A stretch of DNA of 64,000 nt from positions 1,116,001 through 1,180,000 of the forward strand of contig NZ_CP130630.1 of NCBI RefSeq assembly GCF_030551255.1. Reading direction: 5' to 3'. Below, one piece after another: positions 34,772 through 45,100 of the stretch. Made by a program: the position numbers and the translations under genes. Under the pieces are notes generated by a model. The model was given only the letters and a program-made list of their open reading frames with translations, made no database searches and was not told where the DNA came from. The stretch is from Streptomyces sp. NL15-2K. GTDB taxonomy: Bacteria; Actinomycetota; Actinomycetes; Streptomycetales; Streptomycetaceae. Within the stretch, counting starts at the first letter, position 1; every line of letters starts with the position of its first letter.

Positions 34772-36364
34772 TTACCAGCGCCACTCGCGCTTGTTGAACA
34801 GATGCTCCGCGGCCACGTCGTGCGCCTTGCACCAGGTGAGGAACTCCTCGATCTGCTGGATCTGGTACGTGTCCGGCGTGTACGTCGTCGCCATCACGTG
34901 GCCCTGCCAGCTCTCCTCACCCATGGCGTAGACGTACGCCTCGTTCGCGCCCAGCTCGGTCATGATGTCGGCGGCCTGCGCCGCGTTCGACCCCGACAGC
35001 TTGCGCGAGTCGCTCATCTTCTTGGTCACCGGCCGGGTCAGCAGCCCCTTGTAGAGCCAGGTCAGCGGCGCGCCGTCGCACTCCATGCCCAGGAACACCT
35101 TGTCCACGTCGCCCAGGTGCGACCGGACGTACTGGTAGAGCACCGGGTCGATTCCGGAGGAGTCCGCGCCGACGAACACCGAGAGACCGGCCAGCTGCAC
35201 CACGTAGGTCGACTTGGCGCGGATGTCGAGGTCGGAGTGCTCACCGAGGAACGGGGTGGCCACCACGCGCGCACCGCCGGGCAGCGGCACCTCGTCGAAG
35301 TCGTCGACCTCGATCACCGTAAAGCCCATGGACTTGAGGTACTGGCCGATCGACGGGTCGCACAGGTTGCCGCGCGACGAGCGGGGCACGACGATCGCGT
35401 CGGTGCGCGAGCGCAGTTGCAGCAGGGTCTCCAGCACGATGTGGTCCTGGTGCCCGTGCGTGATCAGCACCAGGTCGATGTGGTCGGGCAGGTCGTCGAG
35501 GGTGTACCGGTCGCCGTGCCGGTTGTCCGTGCTGATGAACGGGTCCACCACGACGGCGGCCTCCGGGCTCTGCAGCACCAGGCAGGCGTGCCCGAAGTAG
35601 CGGATACGGCCGCCGCTGTCGATGTGCCGGTCCGGCGCGAGGCTCGGCTCCGGGGCGAGCAGCCGGCCGAGCCGCGCCGCCTGCTCGTCGTCGAGTTCGA
35701 GGGCCTCGCGCAGGCGGGCGAGGGTCGTGCCCTCGATCCGCGCCTTCATCAGCGCGTCCAGGCCCGGGTGGTCGAACGGGATGGGCAGGTCCAGCGCGTC
35801 CGGCCGGGGCAGCCTGGGGGTGCTGAGGATGAACGGCCGCTCCACGCCGTCGTCCAGGGACAGCTGGACGGACTGGCGGCGCCTGTCGAAGACCGGGCTG
35901 TGGTAGAGCAGCGGCTCGATGACGTGCACTGACGCCTGGTTGCTGGTGTCGTAGGCCAGCTCCACCAGGCCGTTGAGCGCCGGCGGCAGTTTCGGGTACA
36001 GCGGGGTCAGGTCGAATCCGGTGGCGTTCTGGCGCAGCAGTTCGTCCGCCTCGGCGATGGCGGCGGCGAACGCGAGCATCTCCCCGCGCTCACGCTTGAT
36101 CGTGTCCAGCAGCTCGCCGACCTCGGCCGCGCGGGCCTCCTCGACGTTGATGAAATACCCGCCGCGCAGGGCGGGGTTGTTGCTGGCCGCGATGTGCACC
36201 TGAGGCGAGTGGAGATACGACTCCAGCAACGGCACTTGTACGTTCGCCAGGTTCATGGACCCCTGAGCCGGCGCGACGATGTGCATCCAGGCATAGAATC
36301 TGTCGACCAGTGGTTCGATGATCGCATTCGAGCGGAGAAATACTGTCTCTTGGCTTTCAGGCAT
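34772..36364 (-). CDS. CmlA-like di-iron beta-hydroxylase, full length
   Basis: This 530-aa protein matches the length and domain plan of CmlA (about 530 aa), the di-iron enzyme of chloramphenicol biosynthesis that beta-hydroxylates an aminoacyl group on an NRPS carrier domain. The N-terminal alpha/beta domain (1-210) is intact. The catalytic metallo-beta-lactamase fold has LVLITHGHQDHIVLETLLQL (His, His, Asp, His ligands), a Glu ligand in FLGEHSDLD and an Asp ligand in VFVGADSSGIDP. The C-terminus is NKREWRW. The ATG at 36364 has GGGAGGG ahead. Candidate substrates are Tyr, Asp or a phenylglycine on the NRPS in this window. A StrR-type site lies 146 bp upstream. Confidence 0.9.
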   Translation of the reverse strand: MPESQETVFLRSNAIIEPLVDRFYAWMHIVAPAQGSMNLANVQVPLLESYLHSPQVHIAASNNPALRGGYFINVEEARAAEVGELLDTIKRERGEMLAFAAAIAEADELLRQNATGFDLTPLYPKLPPALNGLVELAYDTSNQASVHVIEPLLYHSPVFDRRRQSVQLSLDDGVERPFILSTPRLPRPDALDLPIPFDHPGLDALMKARIEGTTLARLREALELDDEQAARLGRLLAPEPSLAPDRHIDSGGRIRYFGHACLVLQSPEAAVVVDPFISTDNRHGDRYTLDDLPDHIDLVLITHGHQDHIVLETLLQLRSRTDAIVVPRSSRGNLCDPSIGQYLKSMGFTVIEVDDFDEVPLPGGARVVATPFLGEHSDLDIRAKSTYVVQLAGLSVFVGADSSGIDPVLYQYVRSHLGDVDKVFLGMECDGAPLTWLYKGLLTRPVTKKMSDSRKLSGSNAAQAADIMTELGANEAYVYAMGEESWQGHVMATTYTPDTYQIQQIEEFLTWCKAHDVAAEHLFNKREWRW

Positions 36365-36509
36365 TCGGCCCTCCCGTTCAGATTTTCCACTGCCGTTCTG
36401 CTGCCGTGCCGATCGCTGCGAACCGCATCCGCGCATACTTGTTACGGCGTGCGCGGCGAATACCAAAGCATCACAGCGCCGCTGATGCGTCAACGGCCGG
36501 GCTGCCGCT

Positions 36510-36537
36510 GTTCAACCGCGTAACGCCGCAGTTGAAC
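36510..36537. promoter_or_regulatory. StrR-type operator between cmlA-like and mbtH
   Basis: This is an inverted repeat GTTCAA-N16-TTGAAC with inner extensions CCG and CAG, the same spacing as at 27986-28013. It is placed 146 bp before the minus-strand cmlA-like gene and 99 bp before the plus-strand mbtH, so one bound activator could drive both. Confidence 0.65.
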
Positions 36538-36635
36538 AAGGCACAGTTTGCGGCTTGATTCATCGCCCGGACATGTGTCACGGTGCATCAGCCCGTCGCT
36601 GCGGTCCCTTGTCGCCGAGAAGTGAGGAAAGTGCG

Positions 36636-36851
36636 GTGCCAAATCCTTTTGAGGATCCCGACGCAAGGTATCTGGTCCTGGTCAACGACGAAGGCCAGCA
36701 TTCGCTGTGGCCGGTCTTCGTGAATGTGCCCGACGGTTGGAAAACCGTCTTCGGAGATGCGTCTCGGGACGAATGCCTCCAGTACATCGAGAAGTCCTGG
36801 ACCGATATGCGGCCCAAGAGCCTGATCGAAGCCATGAAAGGCGAGAACTAG
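36636..36851 (+). CDS. mbtH: MbtH-like protein
   Basis: This 71-aa NRPS accessory protein binds adenylation domains and helps them fold and activate their amino acids. The MbtH signature is complete: NPFEDPDARYLVLVNDEGQ, SLWPVFVNVPDGW (the two Trp and the Pro that contact the A domain) and the C-terminal YIEKSWTDMRPKSL. The start is GTG 36636, with GAGGAAA ahead. It is expressed from the divergent StrR-type promoter region. Glycopeptide-type NRPSs, including their Tyr-activating modules, depend on MbtH proteins. Confidence 0.95.
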   Translation: MPNPFEDPDARYLVLVNDEGQHSLWPVFVNVPDGWKTVFGDASRDECLQYIEKSWTDMRPKSLIEAMKGEN

Positions 36852-36886
36852 CGGCAACCCGCCGCCCCGCGGCCCTGCCCATCCGC

Positions 36887-36915
36887 AGGCCGACGGCCCT
36901 CACGGCCGTCGGCCT
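36887..36915 (+). terminator. Terminator after mbtH
   Basis: AGGCCGACGGCC and GGCCGTCGGCCT form a perfect 12-bp stem with a CTCAC loop, followed by GTT. It lies 35 bases after the mbtH stop and isolates mbtH from the kinase gene. Confidence 0.75.
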
Positions 36916-36974
36916 GTTCGCGCGTGTCTCCGCGTCCGTCGAGCCGCCCGCCCTCGTGGGCGAGGTTTCCGCGC

Positions 36975-37022
36975 GGTGACCGAAAGTGTTAACTGGCCTC
37001 TTATCGGTGATCTGCGGCAATG
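36975..37022 (+). promoter_or_regulatory. 48-nt promoter/leader element before the histidine kinase (copy 2)
   Basis: This is the gap-free match to 33212-33259, with the same hexamers GTGACC, GTTAAC and CTTATC at 12-base steps, then GATCTG and GGCAATG. It ends 5 bases before the chosen kinase start. It implies common control of kinase and regulator, probably autoregulation. Confidence 0.65.
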
Positions 37023-37027
37023 AGGCC

Positions 37028-38302
37028 ATGGGCAGGAAGCGGGTGCAGATCGTGAGGCTAGGGCCGGCAGGGACCGTGCGGCGCGTCCCCTCGATGATCA
37101 ACGGCTCGGTGCGGGCCCGGATGACGCTGCTCTACGGCGGCGTGTTCATGGTCATCACCCTGGCGGTACTGATCGTCGCGCAACAGTTCCAGCAATGGGC
37201 CGTCGGCGACAAGTTGGACAACTTCGCCTCACCCGGCAAAATCGCCGGAATCCCGTGTGACATGCGGCCGGCGGACACTCCGTGCTCGGAAGTGCCGTAC
37301 CAGCCGTCCAAGTCCGCCCCCCTCGACGTGTCACGCCCCGGCTCGACTTTCATCGTCGACGAGAAGGCCGAGTTCCAGCAGGAACTGGCGCACACCCAGC
37401 TCATGTTCAGCCTGCTCGCCTGCGCGGCCATCGTGCTGCTGGCGTTCGTGGTGTGCTGGTGGCTCACCGGACGGCTGCTGCGCCCGCTGCACCGCGTCAC
37501 CGCAACCGCCCGCCGACTGTCGCTGTCCACCCTGCACGAACGCATCGCGCTGACCGGGCCGCAGGACGAACTCAAAGAGCTGGCCGACACCTTCGACGCC
37601 ATGCTCGACCGGCTGGACCGCTCCCTGGCGAGCCAGCGCCGTTTCGTCGCCAACGCCTCCCACGAGCTGCGCACCCCGCTCGCCATCCAGCGCACGGCCA
37701 TCGAGATCGGGCTCGCCCACCCGTCCCCGCGGCGGGTGGCCCAGATCCGCGACGAACTACTGCGCGCCACCGAGCGCTCCGAGCGGCTCATCGAGGGCCT
37801 GCTCGTACTCGCGCAGGGGGAACAGGAACTCACCACCCGGGCGCCGGTCGACCTCGCCGGCGCGGTCGGCCAGGTCATCTCCGAGCAGTCGCCCTTCGCC
37901 CGGCAGCGCGGCATCATCCTCACCGTCACCGCACGGCCGGTCACCGTCTCGGGCGACGAAGTGCTGCTCACGCGACTGGTCGCCAACCTGGTGCAGAACG
38001 CGATCCGGCACAACGTCGCCGGCGGGCACGTCCTGGTCGAACTGTCCCCCGACAGCGGGCTGGTAGTCACCAACACCGGTCCGCACGTCCCCCCGGAGCA
38101 GGTCGATGAGTTGTTCGAGCCGTTCCGGCGGCTGCACCGCGACCGGACCGGCTCGTCCGAGGGCGCGGGACTGGGGCTGTCCATCGTCGCGGCCATCGCC
38201 AACGCCCATGGGGGGACCGTGCGGGCGACGGCCAACGCCGGGGGTGGGCTGTCGGTGCGGGTGGCGCTGCCGGTTCTTGCGCCGCCGGTGGTGGCTGTCT
38301 GA
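37028..38302 (+). CDS. OmpR-type sensor histidine kinase
   Basis: This 424-aa membrane kinase has a first helix at about residues 33-55 (TLLYGGVFMVITLAVLIVAQ), a short extracytoplasmic domain of about 70 residues with two cysteines (PCDMRPADTPCSEV), and a second helix at about 122-148. HAMP follows, then the phosphorylation site FVANASHELRTPLAIQRTA. The ATP domain has NLVQNAIRHN, FEPFRRLHRDRTG and GAGLGLSIVAAIANAHGG. ATG 37028 is chosen; an internal ATG at 37097 (MINGSVRARM) is possible. It is convergent with the NRPS. By shared promoter element it is the probable partner of the regulator at 33266-33919. Confidence 0.9.
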   Translation: MGRKRVQIVRLGPAGTVRRVPSMINGSVRARMTLLYGGVFMVITLAVLIVAQQFQQWAVGDKLDNFASPGKIAGIPCDMRPADTPCSEVPYQPSKSAPLDVSRPGSTFIVDEKAEFQQELAHTQLMFSLLACAAIVLLAFVVCWWLTGRLLRPLHRVTATARRLSLSTLHERIALTGPQDELKELADTFDAMLDRLDRSLASQRRFVANASHELRTPLAIQRTAIEIGLAHPSPRRVAQIRDELLRATERSERLIEGLLVLAQGEQELTTRAPVDLAGAVGQVISEQSPFARQRGIILTVTARPVTVSGDEVLLTRLVANLVQNAIRHNVAGGHVLVELSPDSGLVVTNTGPHVPPEQVDELFEPFRRLHRDRTGSSEGAGLGLSIVAAIANAHGGTVRATANAGGGLSVRVALPVLAPPVVAV

Positions 38303-38316
38303 GTGGTCGTAGGCAA

Positions 38317-38335
38317 GCGCCTCGGGTTGAGGCGC
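38317..38335. terminator. Hairpin between the convergent kinase and NRPS genes
   Basis: GCGCCTC-GGGTT-GAGGCGC is a perfect 7-bp stem in the 52-bp gap between the two stop codons. A near copy of CCTCGGGTT(G/C)AGGCGCC follows at about 38347-38363 and overlaps the NRPS stop. Confidence 0.5.
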
Positions 38336-38354
38336 CGCCTCGTGTACCTCGGGT

Positions 38355-39169
38355 TCAGGCGCCGGATTCTGTGTTTCGCGACTCCATCCATTCGGCTATC
38401 GCCTGCCATGCCTGGCTCAGCATTTCGGGCAGCATCAGGTTGGTGTGTCGGCAGGGCAGGCCGACCGCCGAGACGGAGCCGCGGACGTACGGCTCCCAGC
38501 GCTGCTGCCGGGTGTCCAGCGAGTCGCTGTCGTCGTCGCGGCTCTCGGCGACGAAGAGCAGCATGTCGCCGTCGAAGACGGCGGGTTCGTGTCGCCTTCG
38601 CAGTGCCGTGTTGTTGCGGAAGATTTTCGTGATGAGGAGCAGTTCGTCGTCGGTGATGCCGTCGATGATCTCGCCGATTTCCTCGCGGATGCGGGCCGCG
38701 GTCTCCCGCAAGCCCGTCTCCGGGTCCGGGTCCCGCTGTACGCGCTCCGCGGGCTGGGGAAGGGGGGCGGGCTCGCCGTCCCGGGGCGGCGGCGGGTAGG
38801 CGTCCATGACGACCAGCGCGGCGACGGTCTCGCCGGCCTCCCGCAGCCGAACGGCTATCTCGTGCACGGGAATTCCGCCGAACGAGAAGCCGAGGAGGTG
38901 GTAGGGGCCGTTGGGCTGGACAGCTCGGATCTGTTCGACGTATTCCGCCGCCATGGCGCCGATGCTGTCCGGCAGCGTGTCACTGCCGTCCATTCCGGCG
39001 GCCTGGAGCCCGTACAGCGGGACGCCGTCCGTGGCGTACCGCGCCAGCGGGCGATAGCACCAGCTCAGGCCCGAGGCCGGGTGGACGAAGAAGAACGGCG
39101 GCCTGTCGCCCTCGGTCCGGATCGGCAGAATCCTGTTGAGCGAATCGCTCACGGACGCCAGGTCCAGCT
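38355..39169 (-). other. NRPS terminal thioesterase domain
   Basis: This type I thioesterase of about 260 aa has [20 protein letters not shown] at the start, nucleophile Ser in [15 protein letters not shown], Asp in [10 protein letters not shown] and His in [12 protein letters not shown]. It releases the finished peptide by hydrolysis or cyclisation; which one cannot be read from the sequence. Confidence 0.92.
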
Positions 39170-42100
39170 GACGGACGATCCCGGCGACGGTCGGTGCGGC
39201 GAACACCTTCCGTACGGAGGTGGAGATTCCCTTCTCCCGCAGCCGGGTCACGAGCGTGACAGCGAGCAGTGAATGGCCGCCGAGCCGGAAGAAGTCGTCG
39301 TCGAAGCCGACCTCGTCGAGGCCGAGGACGTCGGCGAACACCTCGCTGACGACGTACTCCAGGCTGGTGGCGAGGTTCCTCCTGCTGTCCGGGGTGGTGG
39401 CACCGGCGGTGTAGTCGGGGGCGGGGAGGGACTTGCGGTCGAGTTTGCCGGCGGCGGTCAGCGGCAGCTCCGGCAGTGCCACTACGGCGGCCGGGACCAT
39501 GTGGTCGGGCAGCCGCGCCGCCACGAAATCGCGTACACCGGCGGTGTCCATTCCGGTGTCGCCGTCGGCCGGGACGACGTACGCGACAAGGCGCCGGTCG
39601 CCCTCGGTGTCCTCGCGGGCGACGACCGCGGCCCGCGCGATGTCCGGGTGCGCGAGTAGTACGGCTTCGATCTCGCCGGGTTCGACGCGGAAGCCGCGGA
39701 TCTTGACCTGCTCGTCCACGCGGCCGAGGAACAGCAACTGCCCGTCCGGGGACCACCTCACCAGGTCGCCGGTACGGTACATCCGCTCACCGCCGGTCCC
39801 GAAGGGGCACGCCACGAAGCGCTCGCTCGTGAGGGACGGGCGGCCGACATAGCCGCGCGCGAGTGCGGCGCCTGCCACGTACAGCTCGCCGGGCACCCCG
39901 ACCGGCACCGGCTGAAGCGCCTCGTCCAGCACGAACAGGCGGGTGTTGGCGATCGGCGTACCGATCGGCACCACGTCGTCGTGCGCAGACAGCTCGGCCG
40001 TGGCCACACCGATCGTGGTCTCCGTCGGGCCGTAATGGTTGAACACCCGCCGGCCCTCGGCAACAGCCGTCCGCACCAGCTCCCGCACCCAGCCAGCTGA
40101 GGCCGCCTCACCGCCAAGGACCAGGGACTGCCCCGGCAGCAACGGCTCCACACCCACCGCAGCCGTCAACGCCGCCAGATGCGACGGCACCACCTTGAAC
40201 GCATCGATCCGCCGCTCGACGAGATAACCCACCACCGCTTCCGGATCGGTGACCGCCTCCTCGTCCAGCACATGCAACTGCCCACCCGTGGCCAGGCTCG
40301 TGAACACCACCGTGTTCCCCAGGTCCGTCACCTGCGCCTGAAGAAGCGCATACCGCGCCCCCGGCAACGACCACCCCAGCCGCACCGACACCGACGAGAC
40401 ATAGTTCGCCAGCGAACCGTGCGTAACCGCGACGCCCTTTGGCACACCCGTCGATCCGGAGGTGTAGATGACATACGCCAGCCCCGCCGGGTCGACCGCC
40501 ACACCCGGCGCGGCATCCGAAGCGCCCGACAGCCCGGCGAGATCGTCCGAAGACAGAACCACGTCCACACCGGCATCGGCCAACATGAACTCCACCCGCT
40601 CAGCCGGCAGACCACCGTCGATCGGCAGATAGGCCGCCCCGGCCTTCCAGACTCCGAGAATGCCGCTGATCATCTCCGCGCCACGCGGCAAACGCAGACC
40701 CACCACCGACTCCGGGCCCACACCCCGATCCCGCAGATAGTGCGCCAGACGATTCGCCGCCGCATCCAACTCCCCGTACGACAGCTCCACACCATCAGCG
40801 ACCACGGCCACCGCGCCAGGGGCCTCCTGAACCTGTCGCTCGAACAGTTCCACGACCGAAGGCGTCTCCGCCTCCGCCGCGGTGTCGTTCCAGTCCCGCA
40901 GCACTCGGTCCCGCTCGTCGGCGTCGAGCACGTCGACCGCGCTCAGGCGCAGGTCCGGAGCCTCGGTGACCGTGTTCAGGACCCGTACGAACCAGTCGGC
41001 CATGCGGCCCGCCGTCGGTGCGTCGAACAGGTCCGCCGCCACCGTCACCGCACCGCGCAGACCCGCCGGGCGCCCCTCGGCGTCGAGGATTTCGGCGATC
41101 CCGAAGTTCAGGTCGTACTTCGCCGGGGCCGGTACCGCTCCGTCGGGCCCGCCGGTGCCCGCGCCGGTGCGGGTGCGTGCCCCCGGCAGTTCCAGTGACG
41201 CCTCGCCGGTGTTCTGGAGGGTGAGGAACACCTGGAACACCGGGTGCCGCGCGAGCGACCGCTCCGGAGCCAGTTCCTCCACCAGGCGTTCGAACGGCAC
41301 GTCCTGGTGGGCCAGAGCGCCGAGGCTCGCCTCCCGGACCCGTCCCAGCACCCGCCGGAACTCCGGATCACCGGACAGGTCCGTACGGATCACCAGCGTA
41401 TTGACGAAGAAGCCGACCAGGTCGTCCAGCGCCTCATCCGTGCGGCCCGCGACCGGCGAACCGATCGGAATGTCGGTACCGGCTCCGACCCGCGACAGCG
41501 TCACCGCCAGCGCGGCTTGCAGGATCATGAACGTCGTCACGCCCTCGGTGCGCGCGAGCCGCGCCAGGCGCTGGTGCACGTCCGCCGTCACTCGCAGCGG
41601 TACCCGATGCCCCTGGTAGCTCGCCGTCGTCGGTCGTGGGCGGTCCACCGGGAGCGCGAGTTCTTCCGGCGCACCGGCCAGCGTTTCCCGCCAGTACGCC
41701 GTCTGCTTCGACAGCAGGCTGTCCGGGTCGGACTCCTCGCCCAGCAACTCCCGCTGCCACAGCGCGTGATCCGCGTACTGCACCGGCAGCGGCTGCCATT
41801 CGGGGGCCCGTCCCTCCAGCCGTGCCGCGTACGCCGTCGAGAGGTCCTGGCTCAGCGGGACGGTCGACCAACCGTCGCCGGCGATGTGATGGATGACCAC
41901 CATCAGCACCTGCTCGTCGGGGTCGGCTTGGAACAGCCAGGCTCGGATGGGCAGTTCGGCCGAGAGGTCGAACGCGTACCGCATCGCCCGGCCCATGGCA
42001 TCGGCCACGGCCTCGGGCGTGACCTGGGAGACCTCCAACTCCCAGTCCAGGTCGTGCGGGTCGAGGATGTGCTGGTACGGCTTGCCGTCCACGGCCGGGA

Positions 42101-45100
42101 AGACCGTCCGCAGCGACTCGTGCCGGGCGATCACATCGCGCAGTGCCGCGTCCAGCGCTCCGACGTCAACGCCGCTCAGACGGACCGGCATGGGGATGTT
42201 GTACGTCGGGCTCGGGCCTTCGAGCTGGTACAGGAACCACAGCCGGCGCTGCGCGAACGACAGCGGCACCCGCTCGGGGCGCGCCCACGCCCGCAGCGGC
42301 GTACGGGCCTCGCCCACGCCCTCGGCCAGCCGTGCCGCCAGACCAGCCACCGTCGGCACCTCGAACAGCGCCCGCAGCGGCAGCTCGACGCCGAGCACGA
42401 CACGGATGCGCGAGATCAGCCGTACCGCGAGGAGTGAGTGCCCACCCAGGTCGAAGAAGCTGTCGTCGACGCCGACCGCTTCCAGCCCGAGGATCTCGGC
42501 GAACGCCGCACACAGGATCTCTTCCTGGGGTGTGGCCGGCGCTCGACCGTCACCGGTGACGTACTCGGGCGCAGGCAAGGCCCGCCGGTCGAGCTTGCCG
42601 TTGGCCGTGAGCGGCAGCTCGGGCAGCGTGACGAAAGCGGCCGGGAGCATGTACTCGGGCAGGCGCGACGTCACCAACTCCCGTAGAGCGTCGGTCTCTT
42701 GGCCTGATGGCACCACGTATGCCACCAGCCGTTCGTCGCCGGGGGTGTCCTCACGGGCCACGACCGCCGCCTGGTGGACATCGGGGTGGGTGAGCAACAG
42801 GCTCTCGATCTCGCCGGGCTCGATACGGAAGCCTCGGATCTTGACCTGCTCATCGGCCCGGCCGAGGAACAGCAGTTGCCCCTCGGCGGACCACTTGACC
42901 AGGTCGCCCGTGCGGTACATCCGCTCCCCGCTCCTGCCGTACGGGCAGGCGATGAAGCGTTCACCGGTCAGTGACGGGCGGCCGACGTAGCCGCGTGCCA
43001 CGCCCGGGCCGGCGACATACAACTCACCCGCCACTCCGACCGGCACCGGCTGAAGCGCCTCGTCCAGCACGTAGACGCGGGTGTTGGCGATCGGCCTACC
43101 GATCGACGGCTCATCACCGGGGGCCAGCGGCGCCGACATCGACGCACACACCGTGATCTCCGTCGGACCATACGCATTGATCAGCCGGCGGCCCGGGGAC
43201 CAACGCTCCACCAACCCCACATCCAACGCCTCACCCGCCGACACCAGCGTGGTGATCGAATCCAGGCCGTCGTCGCCCAAAGCGCTCAGCACCGCCGGCG
43301 GCAACGTCGCATGCGTCACGCCATGGGCCGCCACCAGCTCGACCAGCCCGCCGCCCGGAAGCACGTCGTCCGCCGACGCCATGACCAGGGTCGCGCCCGC
43401 GCACAACGTCACGAAGACTTCCGACACCGCCGCGTCGAAGCCGACCGAGGCGAACTGAAGGACCCTTGACCCCCGCTCCACCGCAAACCGCTCACCCTGA
43501 GCGGCCACCAGGTTCGCGACCCCGTCATGGGCGACCGCCACACCCTTCGGCGTCCCCGTCGACCCGGAGGTGTAGATCACATACGCCAGACCCGACGGGT
43601 CAGCCTCTACTTCCGGCGCGGTCGTGGGCCGAGCCTCCAGCAGCGCGGTCGTCGTCGGATCGTCCAGGGCCACCAGCGGCACCCTGCCCACCGGCAGGTC
43701 GTCCAGGGCGTCCTGGCTCCCCAGAACGAGCTGCGCGCCGCTGTCGGCCAGCATGAACGCCACCCGCTCCACCGGCAGCCGGCCGTCGACCGGCAGGAAC
43801 GCCGCCCCCGCCTTCAGCACGCCCAGAATCGCTGTCACCAGCTCGGCGCCACGCGGCAGGCACACACCCACCACCGACTCATAGCCCACACCCATACCCC
43901 GCAGGAAGTGCGCGAGACGACTCGACTCGGCATCCAACTCCCGGTAGGAAAAGGCTACTTCGTCGTGCATCACCGCGACCGCGTCCGGAGCGGCTGACAC
44001 CTGCCGCCGGAACAGCTCCACCACCGACGAACCCGCCACCACGTCCGTGTCGTTCCACCCACGAATCAGCAGGTCACGCTCATCCGCGCCAAGCACGTCA
44101 ACCGCGCCCAACCGCACGTCCGGCTCCGCCGTCACCACCTGGAGCACCTGCGCGAACCAGTCGGCGAACCTCGCGGCGGCAGGCCCGTCGAACAGGTCCG
44201 CCGCGACCGTCACGACACCGTGCCAGCCCGCCGCCCGGCCGTCGCCGTCGAACTGCTCGACCATCACCACGTCGAGATCGAACTTGGCGGGCAGCAGCAC
44301 CGAGCCGTCGTCCGGGGAGGAGGTGTTCCTACCGCCGGCGCGGGACGCCGCCCCGGGCAACTCCAGCGTCGCGCGCTCCATGTTCTGCACGGTCAACGAC
44401 ACCTGGAACAGCGGATGGCGGGCGATCGACCGCTCCGGTGCCAGTTCCTCGACCAGCCGCTCGAACGGCACGTCCTGATGCGCGAACGCCCCCAGGCTCG
44501 TCTCCCGCACCCGTCCCAGCACTGCACGGAACTCCGGATCACCGGACAGGTCCGTCCGGATCACCAACGTGTTGAGGAAGAACCCGACCAGATCGTCCAG
44601 CGCCTCGTCACTGCGCCCGGCGACCGGCGAGCCGATCGGAATGTCCGTACCGGCTCCGACCCGCGACAGCGTCACCGCCAGCGCGGCCTGCAACACCATG
44701 AACGCCGTCACGCCCTCGGCCCGAGCCAGCTCCTTCAGCCTCTGGTGTACGTCGGCCGACACGCGGAACGCCGCGGAGTGGCCGCGGTGGCCGGCCACCG
44801 CCGGACGCGGTCGGCTCACGGGCAGAGCCAGCTCTTCCGGCGCCCCGGCCAGCGTCCGCCGCCAGTACTCCACCTGCGTCGACAGCAGGCTGTCCGGGTC
44901 CGATTCGTCGCCCAGCAACTGCCGCTGCCAGAGGGTGTAGTCGGCGTACTGCACCGGCAGCGGCTCCCACACGGGCGTCTGTCCCCCCGACCGCGCCGCA
45001 TACGCGGCGGACAGATCCCGCGCCAGCGGACCGCGTGACCAGCCGTCACTGGCGATGTGATGCACCACCACCAGCAGGACCTGCTGCTCGACGTCGTCCT

